Source of the DNA: Planctomycetota bacterium
GTDB taxonomy: Bacteria; Planctomycetota; Planctomycetia; Planctomycetales; Planctomycetaceae
Length of the DNA stretch: 32,564 nt
Direction: 5' to 3'
NCBI GenBank assembly: GCA_027624335.1
Contig: JAQBWV010000053.1
Coordinates: 1 to 32,564, forward strand
The translations under genes and the position numbers were made by a program. Below the pieces are notes generated by a model. That model had not been told where the DNA came from, ran no database searches, and worked only from the letters and a program-made list of their open reading frames with translations. Position 1 is the stretch's first letter, and each line of letters starts with the position of its first letter. Shown piece by piece: positions 16,627 to 24,315 of this stretch.

Positions 16627-17919
16627 ATGACTAAGAAGACATTCGCTGACTTCGGCCTGTTGAAGCCGCTTCTGAAGGCCGTTGCAGCGGAGCAATACTT
16701 CACGCCAACACCGATTCAGGAAGCGGCCATTCCGAAGATCATGATGGGTCGAGATATCCTGGGAGTCGCTCAGACCGGCACCGGCAAGACAGCCGCGTTC
16801 GCGCTTCCGATTCTGCATCGAATCAGCAAAGAGAAACGCTCGCTGATGGCACGCACTCCTCGCGTGCTGGTGCTGTCCCCGACTCGCGAACTGGCGACTC
16901 AAATCTCCGAACGGTTCATGGCGTACGGCAGGAAGATGAACCTGCAACTGATCACTGTCTCTGGGGGAGTTGGACAGAACCCACAGGTCCGAGCACTTCG
17001 CAAGGGCGTACACATTCTTGTAGCGACTCCGGGGAGACTGATCGACCTGATCAATCAGGGGCACGTCGAACTGGAACGCCTCGACTTCTTCGTGCTCGAC
17101 GAGGCCGATCGAATGCTCGACATGGGTTTCCTTCCTGACCTGAAACGCATCGTCGCCAAACTTCCCGACAAGCGTCAGTCGCTGTTCTTCTCCGCCACGA
17201 TGCCCCCCGAAGCCGTCGAACTGGCAGACGCACTGCTGCGAAAACCCGTTCGCATCGACGTGACGCCTGACGATGACGGGACTTCCACGAGCGATCTGGT
17301 TGATCAGCGAATCATGCTCGTCGAATATCAGAAGAAGATCTCGCTGCTGAGTCATATTCTCATTCGTCGACCCGTCGGTCGCGTGCTCGTGTTTACTCGG
17401 ACAAAGCACGGAGCGGATCGCGTGGCGAAAGACCTTAAGAAACGCGACATCCCGACTGAGGCGATTCATGGAAATCGCACTCAGAACGCTCGCACCCGAA
17501 TCCTGAAGGAGTTCAAATCCGGGAAAACAATGGTGCTGATCGCGACTGACCTCGCAGCGCGAGGCATCGATGTCGACGGAATTACTCACGTCATCAACTA
17601 TGACATGCCCAACGAATCCGACGATTATGTCCACCGCATCGGTCGGACTGGACGAGCGGGCCACAAAGGAATCGCGTTGACATTCTGCATGGCTGAAGAC
17701 ATCGATCAGTGGCGAGCGATTGAACAACACATTCAGCAAAAGATCGAAGTCGACTCGGACCACCCTTACCACGTCCCCGGCCTTGAGGATCTGGAAGCAT
17801 CGCCGCCGTCAGCGCACAAACAAAAAGACGGCTCGCGAGAGGGGCAATCTCGCGACCGACGACCACTTCCAAGCCCGGACAGCCGCGACCGCCGTTCACG
17901 ATCAGCCGACCGTCGCTAA
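16627..17919 (+). CDS. DEAD-box ATP-dependent RNA helicase, RhlE-like
   Basis: A 430-residue cytoplasmic helicase with the full DEAD-box motif set: Q motif (F-x-DFGLLKPLL ... TPTPIQ), motif I AQTGTGKT (48-55), Ia PTRELA, Ib TPGRL, motif II DEAD, motif III SAT, and in the second RecA domain 'VLVFTRTKHGADRV', 'TDLAARGID' and motif VI HRIGRTGRAG. The C-terminal 55 residues are Arg/Ser/Asp-rich and disordered-looking, as in RhlE and related RNA-binding tails. It unwinds structured RNA in ribosome assembly or mRNA turnover; the specific substrate is unknown. It is 17 bp downstream of the redoxin fusion gene and probably co-transcribed, with no obvious functional link. It converges with the T2SS operon. 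Confidence 0.95.
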   Translation: MTKKTFADFGLLKPLLKAVAAEQYFTPTPIQEAAIPKIMMGRDILGVAQTGTGKTAAFALPILHRISKEKRSLMARTPRVLVLSPTRELATQISERFMAYGRKMNLQLITVSGGVGQNPQVRALRKGVHILVATPGRLIDLINQGHVELERLDFFVLDEADRMLDMGFLPDLKRIVAKLPDKRQSLFFSATMPPEAVELADALLRKPVRIDVTPDDDGTSTSDLVDQRIMLVEYQKKISLLSHILIRRPVGRVLVFTRTKHGADRVAKDLKKRDIPTEAIHGNRTQNARTRILKEFKSGKTMVLIATDLAARGIDVDGITHVINYDMPNESDDYVHRIGRTGRAGHKGIALTFCMAEDIDQWRAIEQHIQQKIEVDSDHPYHVPGLEDLEASPPSAHKQKDGSREGQSRDRRPLPSPDSRDRRSRSADRR

Positions 17920-17976
17920 ATACTGGTCCCGCGAATAAAGAACTGATACTCGTCACAAATCATGATCTGCCGCCAG

Positions 17977-18105
17977 GACGCAGAGTTTCGCAAAGAGCTG
18001 CCCATAGACCCGCCACCTCACTGACATCACAGCGACAATCACTGAATTTCCCAATGGCTGACTTTCTCTTTGCATTCCATTGCGTCTCCGCGTCTTTGCG
18101 TCAGC
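17977..18105. repeat. Imperfect inverted repeat in the convergent intergenic region
   Basis: The 425-bp gap 17920-18344 between the helicase and the T2SS operon has no supported gene. It contains a left arm at 17977-17997 (gacgcagagtttcgcaaagag) ... and a related inverted arm at 18066-18105 built from the motif 'tgcgtctccgcgtctttgcg'. The arms start and end alike but the right one has an extra internal stretch. Phrases of this type (gcaaagacgcggagacgca) are, from memory, frequent in intergenic DNA of many environmental bacteria. It may act as a bidirectional 3'-end structure or be a small non-autonomous repeat. No terminator with a T tract was found here. Confidence 0.5.
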
Positions 18106-18344
18106 CTTCCGAATACCAGTCCTTTATGCGCGGGACGCGTACTAAGGAGCGTGCCTGGATCAACTCCTCGAAACAGGGAATGTGTCCAGACGGATTGACT
18201 CGTCAGGTCAAGTTGAAAGCAGTTCAGTTGTCCGCCGGTTTCATGTGTCGCGGGCTGATGATGGAAGGCGTATGCACTGGGCGATGCCTGTAACTCCGTA
18301 CGCAAGATGGCTGGGTGCGTCGGAAGGCGGACTCAACGCTCTGG

Positions 18345-19394
18345 TTACTTTGACTTCTCAGCACGCTGCACTGCGACCATCATTCCAGCGAAGTCTTCGA
18401 GTTTCGCCGGAAAAGTCACCCTGGCATTGAATTTCTCGAAGCTGATTCGCGTCGTCTGACTCTTGCTCCATTCTTCCTGCGTCAAAGACCCGTCTTTGTT
18501 GAGATCGAGTTTTCCAAAGACGTATTTCGCCCAGCGTCCTTCAGCACTTGCCGCGTCGAATTCAGCAGCAGTAAGAGGTTCCCTTTTTGACACCGGGGCA
18601 GCGACTGTCGTTGGCTTCGCGGACGGCTGGGTCGCATTTCGAGTTCCTGACGCCGCCGTTGCTGAACTCGACTGCTCTGAAATCGTCGCGGCGAATTGAG
18701 TCGATGGCGCAGGACTCGCTCCCTGCGCACGGGAGATCTCGTGAGGTGTCAACAGGCTGTCGTGGTTAGTGTCGAGCGCGAAGAACTCAGCGAATTTCCT
18801 GCGGTCCCATTCGTAGAGACCGATCTGCCCGTCTCGATCAAGGTCTGCTGCTTTCCAGGCTTCGGGCAGGTCCAGCGTAATTCGAACGGGAGTCTTCGGA
18901 GCATTTCGATCAGAACGGCTGCGACTGTCGCCGCGTGAATCCGACCGGCTTTTGCCATCCTTCGACCGATCATCAGAGCGACCGCGATTATCATCTGAGC
19001 CGCGCCCATCAAATCCTCGATCTCCGTAGCCGGGTGGTCCGCCGAATCCGCCACCGGGTGGTCCGCCGAATCCGCCACCGGGTGGTCCGCCGAATCCGCC
19101 ACCAGATTCCCGACTGCGGCGCATTTCGTCCATCGCCCGTGGCATCAGTTCTGCAAATCGATCACGAGAAATGCCTCGCCGCAGATCGCCTCCCATATTT
19201 ACGATGGCGTCGCGCATCGGGCCAGGTATGCGCTCTACTTCGTCTTCGTCGATGCGACCGTCCTGATTCCGGTCAAGCATTCCGAAGAAGCGATCCGACA
19301 TTTCTCCTGGATCGCCACCTCGAAACTGCGCATACAACGTTCCGGTAAATGATACCGTCAGAACCGCCGCGATGACGAATCCAGGTTGAATCAC
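18345..19394 (-). CDS. Secreted EF-hand protein coupled to gspL (gspM position)
   Basis: A 349-residue protein starting at a GTG whose last two bases and following A form the stop codon of gspL (four-base GTGA overlap), so it is translated with that gene. Residues 1-22 are a signal peptide ending near 'TLYAQ'. Four EF-hand loops are complete: D41-E52 (DRNQDGRIDEDE), D184-E195 (DLDRDGQIGLYE), D208-E219 (DTNHDSLLTPHE) and D297-E308 (DLNKDGSLTQEE). Between the first and second is a triple GGGFGGPP repeat and an Arg/Ser/Asp-rich linker, probably disordered. It should bind Ca2+ outside the cytoplasm. Classical T2SS operons have gspM here, but this protein has no bitopic GspM-like architecture. It could be a T2SS accessory factor or a co-expressed substrate; both are inference. 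Confidence 0.85.
   Translation of the reverse strand: MIQPGFVIAAVLTVSFTGTLYAQFRGGDPGEMSDRFFGMLDRNQDGRIDEDEVERIPGPMRDAIVNMGGDLRRGISRDRFAELMPRAMDEMRRSRESGGGFGGPPGGGFGGPPGGGFGGPPGYGDRGFDGRGSDDNRGRSDDRSKDGKSRSDSRGDSRSRSDRNAPKTPVRITLDLPEAWKAADLDRDGQIGLYEWDRRKFAEFFALDTNHDSLLTPHEISRAQGASPAPSTQFAATISEQSSSATAASGTRNATQPSAKPTTVAAPVSKREPLTAAEFDAASAEGRWAKYVFGKLDLNKDGSLTQEEWSKSQTTRISFEKFNARVTFPAKLEDFAGMMVAVQRAEKSK
19032..19103 (-). repeat. Three 24-bp tandem repeats inside the EF-hand gene
   Basis: Three near-identical 24-bp units encode GGGFGGPP three times in frame (residues 98-121). The near identity at DNA level, with little synonymous drift, suggests recent expansion or slippage, so copy number may vary between strains. 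It has no CRISPR-like spacers. Confidence 0.85.
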
Positions 19395-20863
19395 TTCGTC
19401 GTCTCCTGAAGTTTCAGTTTAATTTTCAGATCGAGGTCGAACTGCTGAGGATAGTCTCCGTCTCGCCCGGATTTCTTAATTGGTTTGGCGTTTACTTCCA
19501 GATCAGGTCGTTGCATTAATCCGGCGTTCAAACCTTCGATATCAAAGCGTTCTTTCGCATGTCCGGAAGCAGTAACCGTTCCGAGTTCGTTCCGAGTTCC
19601 TTCGCCAAACTGTATTTTCGTCAGATAATGGCGATCTGTTCCATCGACGGCTTGAGCGAGTGAGTCAGCTTCCTTGAGCCAGTTGACGCGTCCAGCTGCC
19701 CAGTCTCCGACAGCGTCGGCAACCTTAACCTGCGGTGCGAGTTCCTTGAGTAAAGCCAGCTGATCTTTCTCGTCTTTTTCCGTCGAATCAACCTGCTTCT
19801 TCAAGCTCGCCACTGCGTAAGAGCGGTAACCAAACATCGCTCCGAAGAGTACCGCTGCGGCGGCAACGGCGGCAAGTTTTCGAATGCGGGAGTAATCCTT
19901 TTTCGCCGTCGGTCGTCTGGGGCTCAGAAAATCAATGACGCATGAAACAGCCATCGACTGGCTGACAAGCTGGCCGATCGGTCCGCCAAACGCGCCGTGC
20001 GGGTCGTCGACCGGAGAACAGTCCAGCACGACTCCCTGCGCACGAAAAGGATCCAGCTGCCGAATTTCACATTGGAACCGCTCTCGAACAGCGTCGCCGA
20101 GTTTCGCGTTCTCATCGGGCGAGCCGATCAACCAGCAGCGAACAGCTTTCGAGGCAGGCAGACGTTTCTGCAGTGCGACCAGCGCCCTGCTGATCTCAGC
20201 CAGAATTGGCGATTGCTGGCTATCGCCAGGCAGTACCTGCGTTGAATGTGTGAAATGCAGTTCTGCGCCGCCGAGAATCGAAATTTCAACACGATCACCG
20301 TGCTGCGCGATCACAACCGACACCTCGCCTTCTTCGTGCGTAACCCGCTGTTCCTCAAGTGCAACGAGAGCCGCTGTGGCCACGGACGAGACGCCGACCG
20401 ACTTGAGTTCCAGACCGGCTGCCGTCGCGATCGTTCGCAACCGCTTGACGCGGTCCTGATGCACCGTCGCGACCAGCACGTCTCGAACCGTTGCATCCGT
20501 ACGTCGTGGCAAGGGAAGAAAATCGAGCGTCAGATGATCCAGGGGAATCGTGGATTTGGCAGCCGCCTGATAACGGACGAGATCCGGCAACTCGTCATCG
20601 CTGACATCAGGTGCTTCAATGTGCCGAACGATGACCGCTTCGCGAGGCAGCGACACGCACACCTGCCCGGCGGAAACACGTTTGCGCCGGAGTTCGCCCT
20701 TAAGCCACTCACCAAGTCCCTGCGGATCGTCGACCGAGATCGATTCAGGAACGGGCAGCGAGAAGGATTTGCGAATCTTTACAGAGCCGCGTTCAACAGT
20801 TCCCTCGACACCGCAGATCCGCCGCGGTTCCAGGTCGATTGCCAGGAAATCAGACATGCTCAT
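19391..20863 (-). CDS. gspL: GspL-like T2SS protein: PilM-type actin-like domain fused to a PilN-like segment
   Basis: A 490-residue protein from the ATG at 20863 (488 from the ATG at 20857, which has an agaaag seven bases upstream). The frame stays open to a TTG at 20932, but the Trp/Arg/His-rich residues that would add look non-coding. Residues 1-310 are an actin-like PilM/GspL cytoplasmic domain (FLAIDLEPRRI, 'QVCVSLPREAVIVRHIEAP', 'DLVRYQAAAKSTIPLD', 'DVLVATVHQDRV'). A single transmembrane helix lies at about 330-346 (AAVAAAAVLFGAMFGY), followed by a coiled-coil and a periplasmic ferredoxin-like region typical of PilN/GspL. In T2SS this protein recruits the ATPase GspE to the membrane platform. 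It follows gspK after about 120 bp and is coupled to the EF-hand gene. Confidence 0.82.
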   Translation of the reverse strand: MSMSDFLAIDLEPRRICGVEGTVERGSVKIRKSFSLPVPESISVDDPQGLGEWLKGELRRKRVSAGQVCVSLPREAVIVRHIEAPDVSDDELPDLVRYQAAAKSTIPLDHLTLDFLPLPRRTDATVRDVLVATVHQDRVKRLRTIATAAGLELKSVGVSSVATAALVALEEQRVTHEEGEVSVVIAQHGDRVEISILGGAELHFTHSTQVLPGDSQQSPILAEISRALVALQKRLPASKAVRCWLIGSPDENAKLGDAVRERFQCEIRQLDPFRAQGVVLDCSPVDDPHGAFGGPIGQLVSQSMAVSCVIDFLSPRRPTAKKDYSRIRKLAAVAAAAVLFGAMFGYRSYAVASLKKQVDSTEKDEKDQLALLKELAPQVKVADAVGDWAAGRVNWLKEADSLAQAVDGTDRHYLTKIQFGEGTRNELGTVTASGHAKERFDIEGLNAGLMQRPDLEVNAKPIKKSGRDGDYPQQFDLDLKIKLKLQETTK

Positions 20864-20983
20864 TCTTTCTATTCGCTGCTGCCGCCATCCGCAGAAGTGT
20901 CCAGCTCTGGAACGCCAATTCCCATGCTGCAATCTGTCTCATGGCCTCATTCACTTTGCGTTCAACGTTTGATGGCCAGGCCG

Positions 20984-22780
20984 TCAGTTGCCTGGCTCAT
21001 AAACAATTCCTGTCAGTGCCGTTTTCGAATACCCGCGTCCCAGTTCCGTCAGGTCCATGACAGAAACCACCTTGGCCGGTGATTGTGTTGCGTCGATCGT
21101 TGCTTCTAATCGAGTGTACCCGCCGCCCTCCTCAAAGAAGCCAACAATCTGAGCACGAAAGACATGTCCACGCCCCGTGAGAAATCGGTCAAGTGTCACC
21201 ATCGTCGGCAGGTCGACGATTCCCTGCGACACCAGCCATCCGGTGGTCGTCCGCAGCGCGGCCTGATCGGTAAGTGCTTCTCCTTGAGAACCGATCATCG
21301 GCGACGACGTGACTGACATGGCAATCTCTTCCGTCATGCCAGGAATGCCCAGTAGCACTTCCATGCGAGCCTGATTGACGTTGATCCTGCCCGGAATTTC
21401 TCCGCCTTCAATTGTCGTCAGCATGTCCAGCAGCGCTGGCAGGTAGCTCTGCATTGAACCAGCGTCTGCTGACCAGGGGCTGTCCAGCATCTGCTTCTGT
21501 CCATCGATCTCGACTTCCGTACGAGCTCCGATCAACTCATAAATCGACTTCGTCTCGTACTTGGCTCCTTTTGCCAGGTCCATGCCGCCACGAGTCACCG
21601 CGCCTTCTGCCGAACCTCCGAGTGCGTTGCCAATCGCTGCTGCCGCATCCACGAGCGACCCTCCCGAAGTCTGGCTCGACGACCCGCGGCCAGTGTTTCC
21701 GGTATCGTCAGATTTTGACGTGCCGATCGATTCCGCGCCGTCTTTAGAGCTGGCCGATCCGGAGCCAGATGACCCGGAACTCCCGGAAGGCGAAGTGTTA
21801 TCTGTCCCCGAAGTTTCACCTGACGCTTGTGCGGCAGGGTCATTCGGATCGACGTAGGGACCACTCATGCGAAAGGCAACAACGAACCTCGCGACGTCCT
21901 CGTCAAACTCTTCCACCAGCGTGTCGTACAGTTCGTCGAGAACTCCGTTGTTCACGAAAATCCGGTCCGTCCCATCCGCTCGTTGATTGAGTTCGCGAGA
22001 GTTGACGGTCAGAAACGCCGCCCAGCCGGGCTGCAGAATTCCATCGGCGTTGTCGAATGGCGCATTCGCATCGCCATCATTTTCGTTGGGGTCGAGCAGT
22101 CCGTTGCGGTTTGCGTCTTCACCGTACAGCAGATCGGCCGTGACACCGGCAACCTGCAGCAACTCGTCAATCGATGCAAGGTTGCTGTTCTTTGCGTAGT
22201 ACGGAGGATCCAGAGAACTGTAATAGTCACCTTCCGCACCGTATGCCCGCAACGTCTCGTCATCGTCGATCCAGTCGAGAATGGCGTCGGCCACTTCTTC
22301 CGTCATGTCAGGCAGATACATCAGCAGTTCTCTTGACTCGTCTTCGCTCAGCTCAAACTTAAGAATCTGATTCACGTTAAGCCGACCGGACTCATCAACC
22401 AGACCGCTACGCGACAACGATGCCGTCGAGTCCACTTCAATCGGAGCGACGACGGAAAAGTATCCGCGTCCGCGAGCGTTCTCCGAGTCCCGCATCAGCA
22501 CTGCTTGAAACCGGCCTGGGTTGTGATACAGGCTGACATCGTCTTCCGTTTCGGGCGTCGCCAGAACAGCGGCAACGAGCTCGATCCCCGATTCGGCAAA
22601 CGCACGCGTCTCGGCCTGTCGACTGTACATCGCCGTGGCTTCTGATTCGGAAACCATGATCTCGAAGAAGCTGTACGCACCGAGCGTCAGCATCGCGATG
22701 ACGACGAGAACCAGAATCAACACACTGCCACGCTGGCCCTGTGAATTCGCACCGGAGTTTTGAGGAACTAACTGGTTCAA
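20984..22780 (-). CDS. gspK: T2SS minor pseudopilin GspK
   Basis: A 598-residue protein, much longer than the usual 300-350. The N terminus has a short leader and cleavage site QRG|S, a hydrophobic helix without Glu at +5, as is normal for GspK, and 'AFAESGIELV'. Two SAM/helix-hairpin-helix-type regions follow: residues 133-215 (GRLNVNQILKF ... MYLPDMTEEVADAILDWIDD) and 463-545 (GRINVNQARMEVLLGIPGMTEE). Residues 222-233 (DANRNGLLDPNE) fit an EF-hand-type Ca2+ loop, with a second acidic turn (DNADGI) just after. Residues about 310-375 are a Ser/Gly/Asp-rich low-complexity insertion. GspK caps the pseudopilus tip with GspI and GspJ. Its start overlaps the end of gspJ by four bases. Confidence 0.92.
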   Translation of the reverse strand: MNQLVPQNSGANSQGQRGSVLILVLVVIAMLTLGAYSFFEIMVSESEATAMYSRQAETRAFAESGIELVAAVLATPETEDDVSLYHNPGRFQAVLMRDSENARGRGYFSVVAPIEVDSTASLSRSGLVDESGRLNVNQILKFELSEDESRELLMYLPDMTEEVADAILDWIDDDETLRAYGAEGDYYSSLDPPYYAKNSNLASIDELLQVAGVTADLLYGEDANRNGLLDPNENDGDANAPFDNADGILQPGWAAFLTVNSRELNQRADGTDRIFVNNGVLDELYDTLVEEFDEDVARFVVAFRMSGPYVDPNDPAAQASGETSGTDNTSPSGSSGSSGSGSASSKDGAESIGTSKSDDTGNTGRGSSSQTSGGSLVDAAAAIGNALGGSAEGAVTRGGMDLAKGAKYETKSIYELIGARTEVEIDGQKQMLDSPWSADAGSMQSYLPALLDMLTTIEGGEIPGRINVNQARMEVLLGIPGMTEEIAMSVTSSPMIGSQGEALTDQAALRTTTGWLVSQGIVDLPTMVTLDRFLTGRGHVFRAQIVGFFEEGGGYTRLEATIDATQSPAKVVSVMDLTELGRGYSKTALTGIVYEPGN

Positions 22781-23742
22781 TAGACCAACCCCTCAAATGG
22801 ACTGGCAACCATCAGCGACACCACAATCCGGTAATTGTCGGTTGAATCGCTGGGTGCCTGATAAAGGATGGAACCTTCCGGGTGATCCGGTTCGCGAAAT
22901 CCGATGGTTACTCCGATGGCGTTGGGCAATCTTCCCTGAACGTTGCTGTCCCATTCGGTCAGCCATTCGACACCATCGTGATATTCGAAGGACAGACTGT
23001 TGATCTCTTTGGCAAGTATCTTCGAGTGCGATGCTGCCTCGATCAGATCGCTTTGAGAGGCCGCCAGCGTCAGTGAAATCCGATCTCCGGACATGCGTGC
23101 CAGCCCGTCGATGCCATCTTCGTACGTAGTGGTAGTCTGAATCTGGTTGCTCGCCATCGCAGGCAATGATCCCTGGCCACCCGCCAGGAAATACGACACG
23201 GACTTCAGATCGCTCTGCGAATAGGGATTCAACATCTGCTCGAACGAGTCCGCAGACTGCCGATACGGACGCCTGATGTGCAGTACCAGTGACATTGAAT
23301 CCCCAAAGACTCCAACGCTGTCCCCCGAGTACGCATCAGCAGGATCCGTCACTTCAATGACCGTCGAATCCGTCGCGCTTCCGGAATCAGAACCGGCTGA
23401 ATCATCTGTCCCGGTGCCATCGTCGCTCGCTGAGTCTGTATCCTCCTCGTCGTCGTACTCGTCAGCGGCCTGCTGATACATGACGGATCGAATATCCGCC
23501 GACATCTTCGTTAACACCGCTCGCGCAATCTGGCCACGCTCGACCTCAATCTGGCCCAGCGTTGAGAATCGCCAGTGAAGCTCCAGTGCGGAATAGACCG
23601 CAGTCAGCAACGTGATTGACAGGCCCAGAGCAAGTAGCAGTTCGAGCAGCGTAAATGCCGCAGGATGACTGCGGAGACTGGCACCCTGCGACTCTGCGGG
23701 CGACATCAATCGATTCCGAATGGCGGACCGGCGAAGCATCAC
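22777..23742 (-). CDS. gspJ: T2SS minor pseudopilin GspJ
   Basis: A 321-residue pseudopilin with a long 29-residue leader and prepilin site A29|FTLLE, so Ala rather than Gly stands at -1. The hydrophobic helix LLLALGLSITLLTAVYSA follows, then 'QIEVERGQIARAVLTKMSADIRSV', a good match to the GspJ region after the helix. Residues 91-125 are an Asp/Ser-rich acidic insertion. The C-terminal part includes 'SLSFEYHDGVEWLTEWDS' and 'LPNAIGVTIGF', typical of GspJ. It forms part of the GspI-J-K tip complex. Four-base overlaps with both gspI upstream and gspK downstream support coupled translation. Confidence 0.9.
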   Translation of the reverse strand: MMLRRSAIRNRLMSPAESQGASLRSHPAAFTLLELLLALGLSITLLTAVYSALELHWRFSTLGQIEVERGQIARAVLTKMSADIRSVMYQQAADEYDDEEDTDSASDDGTGTDDSAGSDSGSATDSTVIEVTDPADAYSGDSVGVFGDSMSLVLHIRRPYRQSADSFEQMLNPYSQSDLKSVSYFLAGGQGSLPAMASNQIQTTTTYEDGIDGLARMSGDRISLTLAASQSDLIEAASHSKILAKEINSLSFEYHDGVEWLTEWDSNVQGRLPNAIGVTIGFREPDHPEGSILYQAPSDSTDNYRIVVSLMVASPFEGLVY

Positions 23743-24212
23743 AAACCTCCCAGTTCGGAAGCCGCTTCTTCTGCCGCTGCCAGCGCTGCCATTTCAAACA
23801 CGGTCGGATCGCGCAGGAGACGAGTCATCACGAAGCTCGTACTTGCCAGATCGTTCGCGCCTTCGTAATTCACCGAGACGGTGACATGCCGAATATCCGC
23901 GTGCGGACCGGAGGCTGTCTGCAGGCTCCATTTCCATTGTTCATCGTCCTGAAAGGGCTGATCGGTGACGTCTTCCAGTGGCTCGATCGCGGCGACGATT
24001 TCCGCAAGTTTCGATTCGCAACGAAGAACGGCCCTGGTCTGCAACCGTGCCTGCACCGCCGCATTCATCCCATTGGACGAAAGTTGACTGATCGCGACAA
24101 ACGCAGCGAGAAAGATGGCCAGCGACAGCATGACTTCGAACAACGAAAAACCCGCGCGAACATTCGCGCAGGGCTCAACGTGGCTGCGAAGATATCTGTC
24201 TGCCGTCTTCAT
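23739..24212 (-). CDS. gspI: T2SS minor pseudopilin GspI
   Basis: The reading frame opens at an ATG at 24290, but its first 26 codons are read from repeat DNA (24244-24294). The ATG at 24212 (MKTADRYL) gives a normal protein of 157 residues and is preferred. The prepilin site is G21|FSLFEVMLSLAIF, with Glu at +5, followed by 'QARLQTRAVLRCESKLAEIVA', a GspI-like region after the helix. The C-terminal half has 'VTVSNYEG'-type strands with 'FVMTRLLRDP'. It belongs to the tip complex with GspJ and GspK and overlaps gspJ by four bases. The ribosome-binding site for 24212 is weak (cagg), so how translation starts here is not clear. Confidence 0.85.
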   Translation of the reverse strand: MKTADRYLRSHVEPCANVRAGFSLFEVMLSLAIFLAAFVAISQLSSNGMNAAVQARLQTRAVLRCESKLAEIVAAIEPLEDVTDQPFQDDEQWKWSLQTASGPHADIRHVTVSVNYEGANDLASTSFVMTRLLRDPTVFEMAALAAAEEAASELGGL

Positions 24213-24243
24213 GAATCGTGGCCTGACAACCAATCGAAAAAGT

Positions 24244-24294
24244 GTGCCACTGGTTCTACCAGTGCATGGCACGAAATGCGCTTCACGCATCCTG
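24244..24294. repeat. REP-like element at the gspH/gspI junction
   Basis: A hairpin at 24244-24272 has an outer stem gtgcca/tggcac and an inner stem ctggt/accag with a four-base bulge. Directly after it, tgcgcttcacgcatcctg (24277-24294) matches 16 of 18 bases of 28682-28699 in the element at the gspD/gspE junction. Its first 13 bases also match the reverse complement of the left arm there. The shared piece marks a dispersed intergenic repeat family. 'gtgccactgg...ccagtg' hairpins are, from memory, common in planctomycete genomes. Confidence 0.65.
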
Positions 24295-24310
24295 CGACAT
24301 GACCACTCCT
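24283..24310 (-). promoter_or_regulatory. Strong ribosome-binding site leading into a 5-codon mini-ORF before gspI
   Basis: On the minus strand AGGAG (24306-24310) is followed after five bases by ATG at 24300, but that frame reads only five codons before TGA at 24283-24285. The frame enters the repeat element and stops at once. The better-spaced ribosome-binding site of the junction therefore does not serve a gspI start. It may be the original gspI site cut off by repeat insertion, or a leader ORF. Confidence 0.4.
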
Positions 24311-24315
24311 GTCTG

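Noticed and set aside
16621..17772. A 383-codon open frame on - opposite the DEAD-box helicase gene
   Set aside because: It lies wholly antisense to a helicase with all motifs intact, has no recognisable domain and looks like a shadow frame caused by codon bias.
20864..20932. Extension of gspL to a TTG at 20932
   Set aside because: The added residues are Trp/Arg/His-rich and unlike the family; the PilM-like start MSDFLAIDLEP is immediately after the ATGs at 20863/20857.
20246..21082. A 278-codon open frame on + opposite gspL and gspK
   Set aside because: Antisense to two recognised T2SS genes, low-quality composition, no start signal or domain.
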